Below are positions 43,329 to 43,759 of a stretch of DNA of 43,759 nucleotides, one piece after another. Position 1 is the first letter of the stretch. Each line of letters begins with the position of its first letter. The notes under the pieces are model-generated. The model was not told the DNA's origin, searched no databases, and saw only the letters and a list, made by a program, of their open reading frames with translations. The stretch comes from a bacterium (GTDB taxonomy: Bacteria; Verrucomicrobiota; Verrucomicrobiia; Limisphaerales; JAJXZI01). Both the position numbers and the translations under genes were made by a program. The stretch covers positions 1-43,759 of the forward strand of contig JAJXZI010000062.1 in the NCBI GenBank assembly GCA_021780115.1, written 5' to 3'.

Positions 43329-43338
43329 CTTAATTAAG
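43329..43338. promoter_or_regulatory. Candidate operator palindrome before the ROK gene
   Basis: CTTAATTAAG is a perfect 10-bp palindrome in a GC-rich background, 4 nt upstream of the ROK start codon. ROK repressors often bind AT-rich palindromes near their own promoter, so autoregulation is possible. There is no experimental or second-site support in the window. Confidence 0.35.
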
Positions 43339-43702
43339 CTGCGAAATGCAGATTCCACGTTCCGGCGTACGCTGTCAAGCAAGGAACGTGCGCCAAGCCC
43401 GCGGCCGACGTCCCCGAGATTGCACGACGCGATGCCGCGAGCAGTTAGTTCCCGCGACAAAGCAGTCCACGCTTGGTGCGTCCCAGTCCCGATTCCGACG
43501 GCGTCTTACGCCCTCACCGTTTTGATCCACCCGAAGAGTCCTCCCTCTACTCGCGGAGTCTCCGGCGGACTGGTTAGCCCTGCGGCCGGGGGAGAGGCGA
43601 GGGAGCCGGACTTTTGCGCCTGCTGGGAGGGGGGGTGCATCTTGACACTGTCCTTAGGATGAGTGGGTAAAAGGTTCCTCAACCGGCAGAAAGCGAGATG
43701 AC
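43339..43702. other. Intergenic region right of the arabinose locus
   Basis: This 364-bp stretch lies between divergent genes. TTGACA at 43642-43647 could be a -35 box for the gene at the right edge, but the -10 position 17 nt on (GGTAAA) is weak. No gene or long repeat was recognised. Confidence 0.4.
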
Positions 43703-43759
43703 ATGAAGAATGAACGGAAGCCGGAAGCCTTGAAGCCGCTGCCGAACTTGGCGGCACTG
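43703..43759 (+). CDS. Start of an unidentified gene, cut by the window edge
   Basis: An ATG at 43703 opens a frame to the end of the window (MKNERKPEALKPLPNLAAL, 19 residues). It is preceded by GAAAGCGAGATGAC with a weak purine-rich region. The fragment is too short to identify. It is charged and Pro-rich, and could equally be non-coding. Confidence 0.25.
   Translation, partial: MKNERKPEALKPLPNLAAL

Noticed and set aside
43506..43757. 83-codon minus-strand frame at the right edge
   Set aside because: Pro/Ser-rich sequence without family resemblance, reaching the window edge; not supported as a gene.

Overview
This is a GC-rich bacterial chromosome segment, most likely from a member of the Verrucomicrobiota close to the Pedosphaera/Limisphaera group. 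That assignment is inference. It rests on the SSS sugar importer paired with GH127/GH27/GH43/GH51 enzymes, a zinc-ribbon Ser/Thr kinase next to an ECF sigma factor, weak ribosome binding sites, and dispersed palindromic and heptamer repeats, one of which encodes a protein start reading [11 protein letters not shown]. No rRNA or tRNA gene was recognised. Both edges cut genes.

Positions 1-17600 are mostly housekeeping. In order they carry the end of an O-antigen-ligase-like membrane protein, YjbQ, a coiled-coil/TPR exported protein, an HNH nuclease-like protein, DUF488, a MoeB-rhodanese fusion, purine nucleoside phosphorylase, a LysR regulator, a small membrane protein with an L7/L12-like domain, an M29 aminopeptidase, a GGQ release-factor-like protein, a GH127 beta-L-arabinofuranosidase, sucC (no sucD beside it), lepA and lepB. 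Between sucC and lepA lies a degenerate 21-bp tandem array. In one frame it reads as heptads of the form I-x-x-N/D-x-x-x.

Positions 17600-21660 are a gene graveyard. They hold IS630, IS3 and IS91-like transposase remnants, a DUF2281/MazF-like toxin-antitoxin pair with both genes broken, an orphan antitoxin, a fragment resembling the N-terminus of Cas4, REP-like hairpins, a rubrerythrin-VIT1 (MbfA-type) gene with a one-base frameshift, and the stub of an ECF sigma gene. An intact ECF sigma gene and a 1003-residue Ser/Thr kinase follow. The kinase has two repeat-like segments incorporated in frame.

Positions 25573-43324, all on the minus strand, form an L-arabinose/arabinan locus. In transcription order it holds a ROK regulator, araA, a GH51 arabinofuranosidase, a zinc alcohol dehydrogenase, a RAYT transposase flanked by two palindrome arrays, an EVE-like/nuclease-like protein, araB, a small hypothetical gene, araD, GH43, galM-type lipoprotein mutarotase, an SSS symporter and GH27. 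The glycosidases would release L-arabinose (and possibly galactose or arabinopyranose), the mutarotase would equilibrate anomers, the symporter would import the sugar, and AraA-AraB-AraD would convert it to D-xylulose 5-phosphate. Four gene junctions in this locus carry related heptamer repeats (TTCGGATTTC / GAAATCCGAA), each directly after a stop codon.
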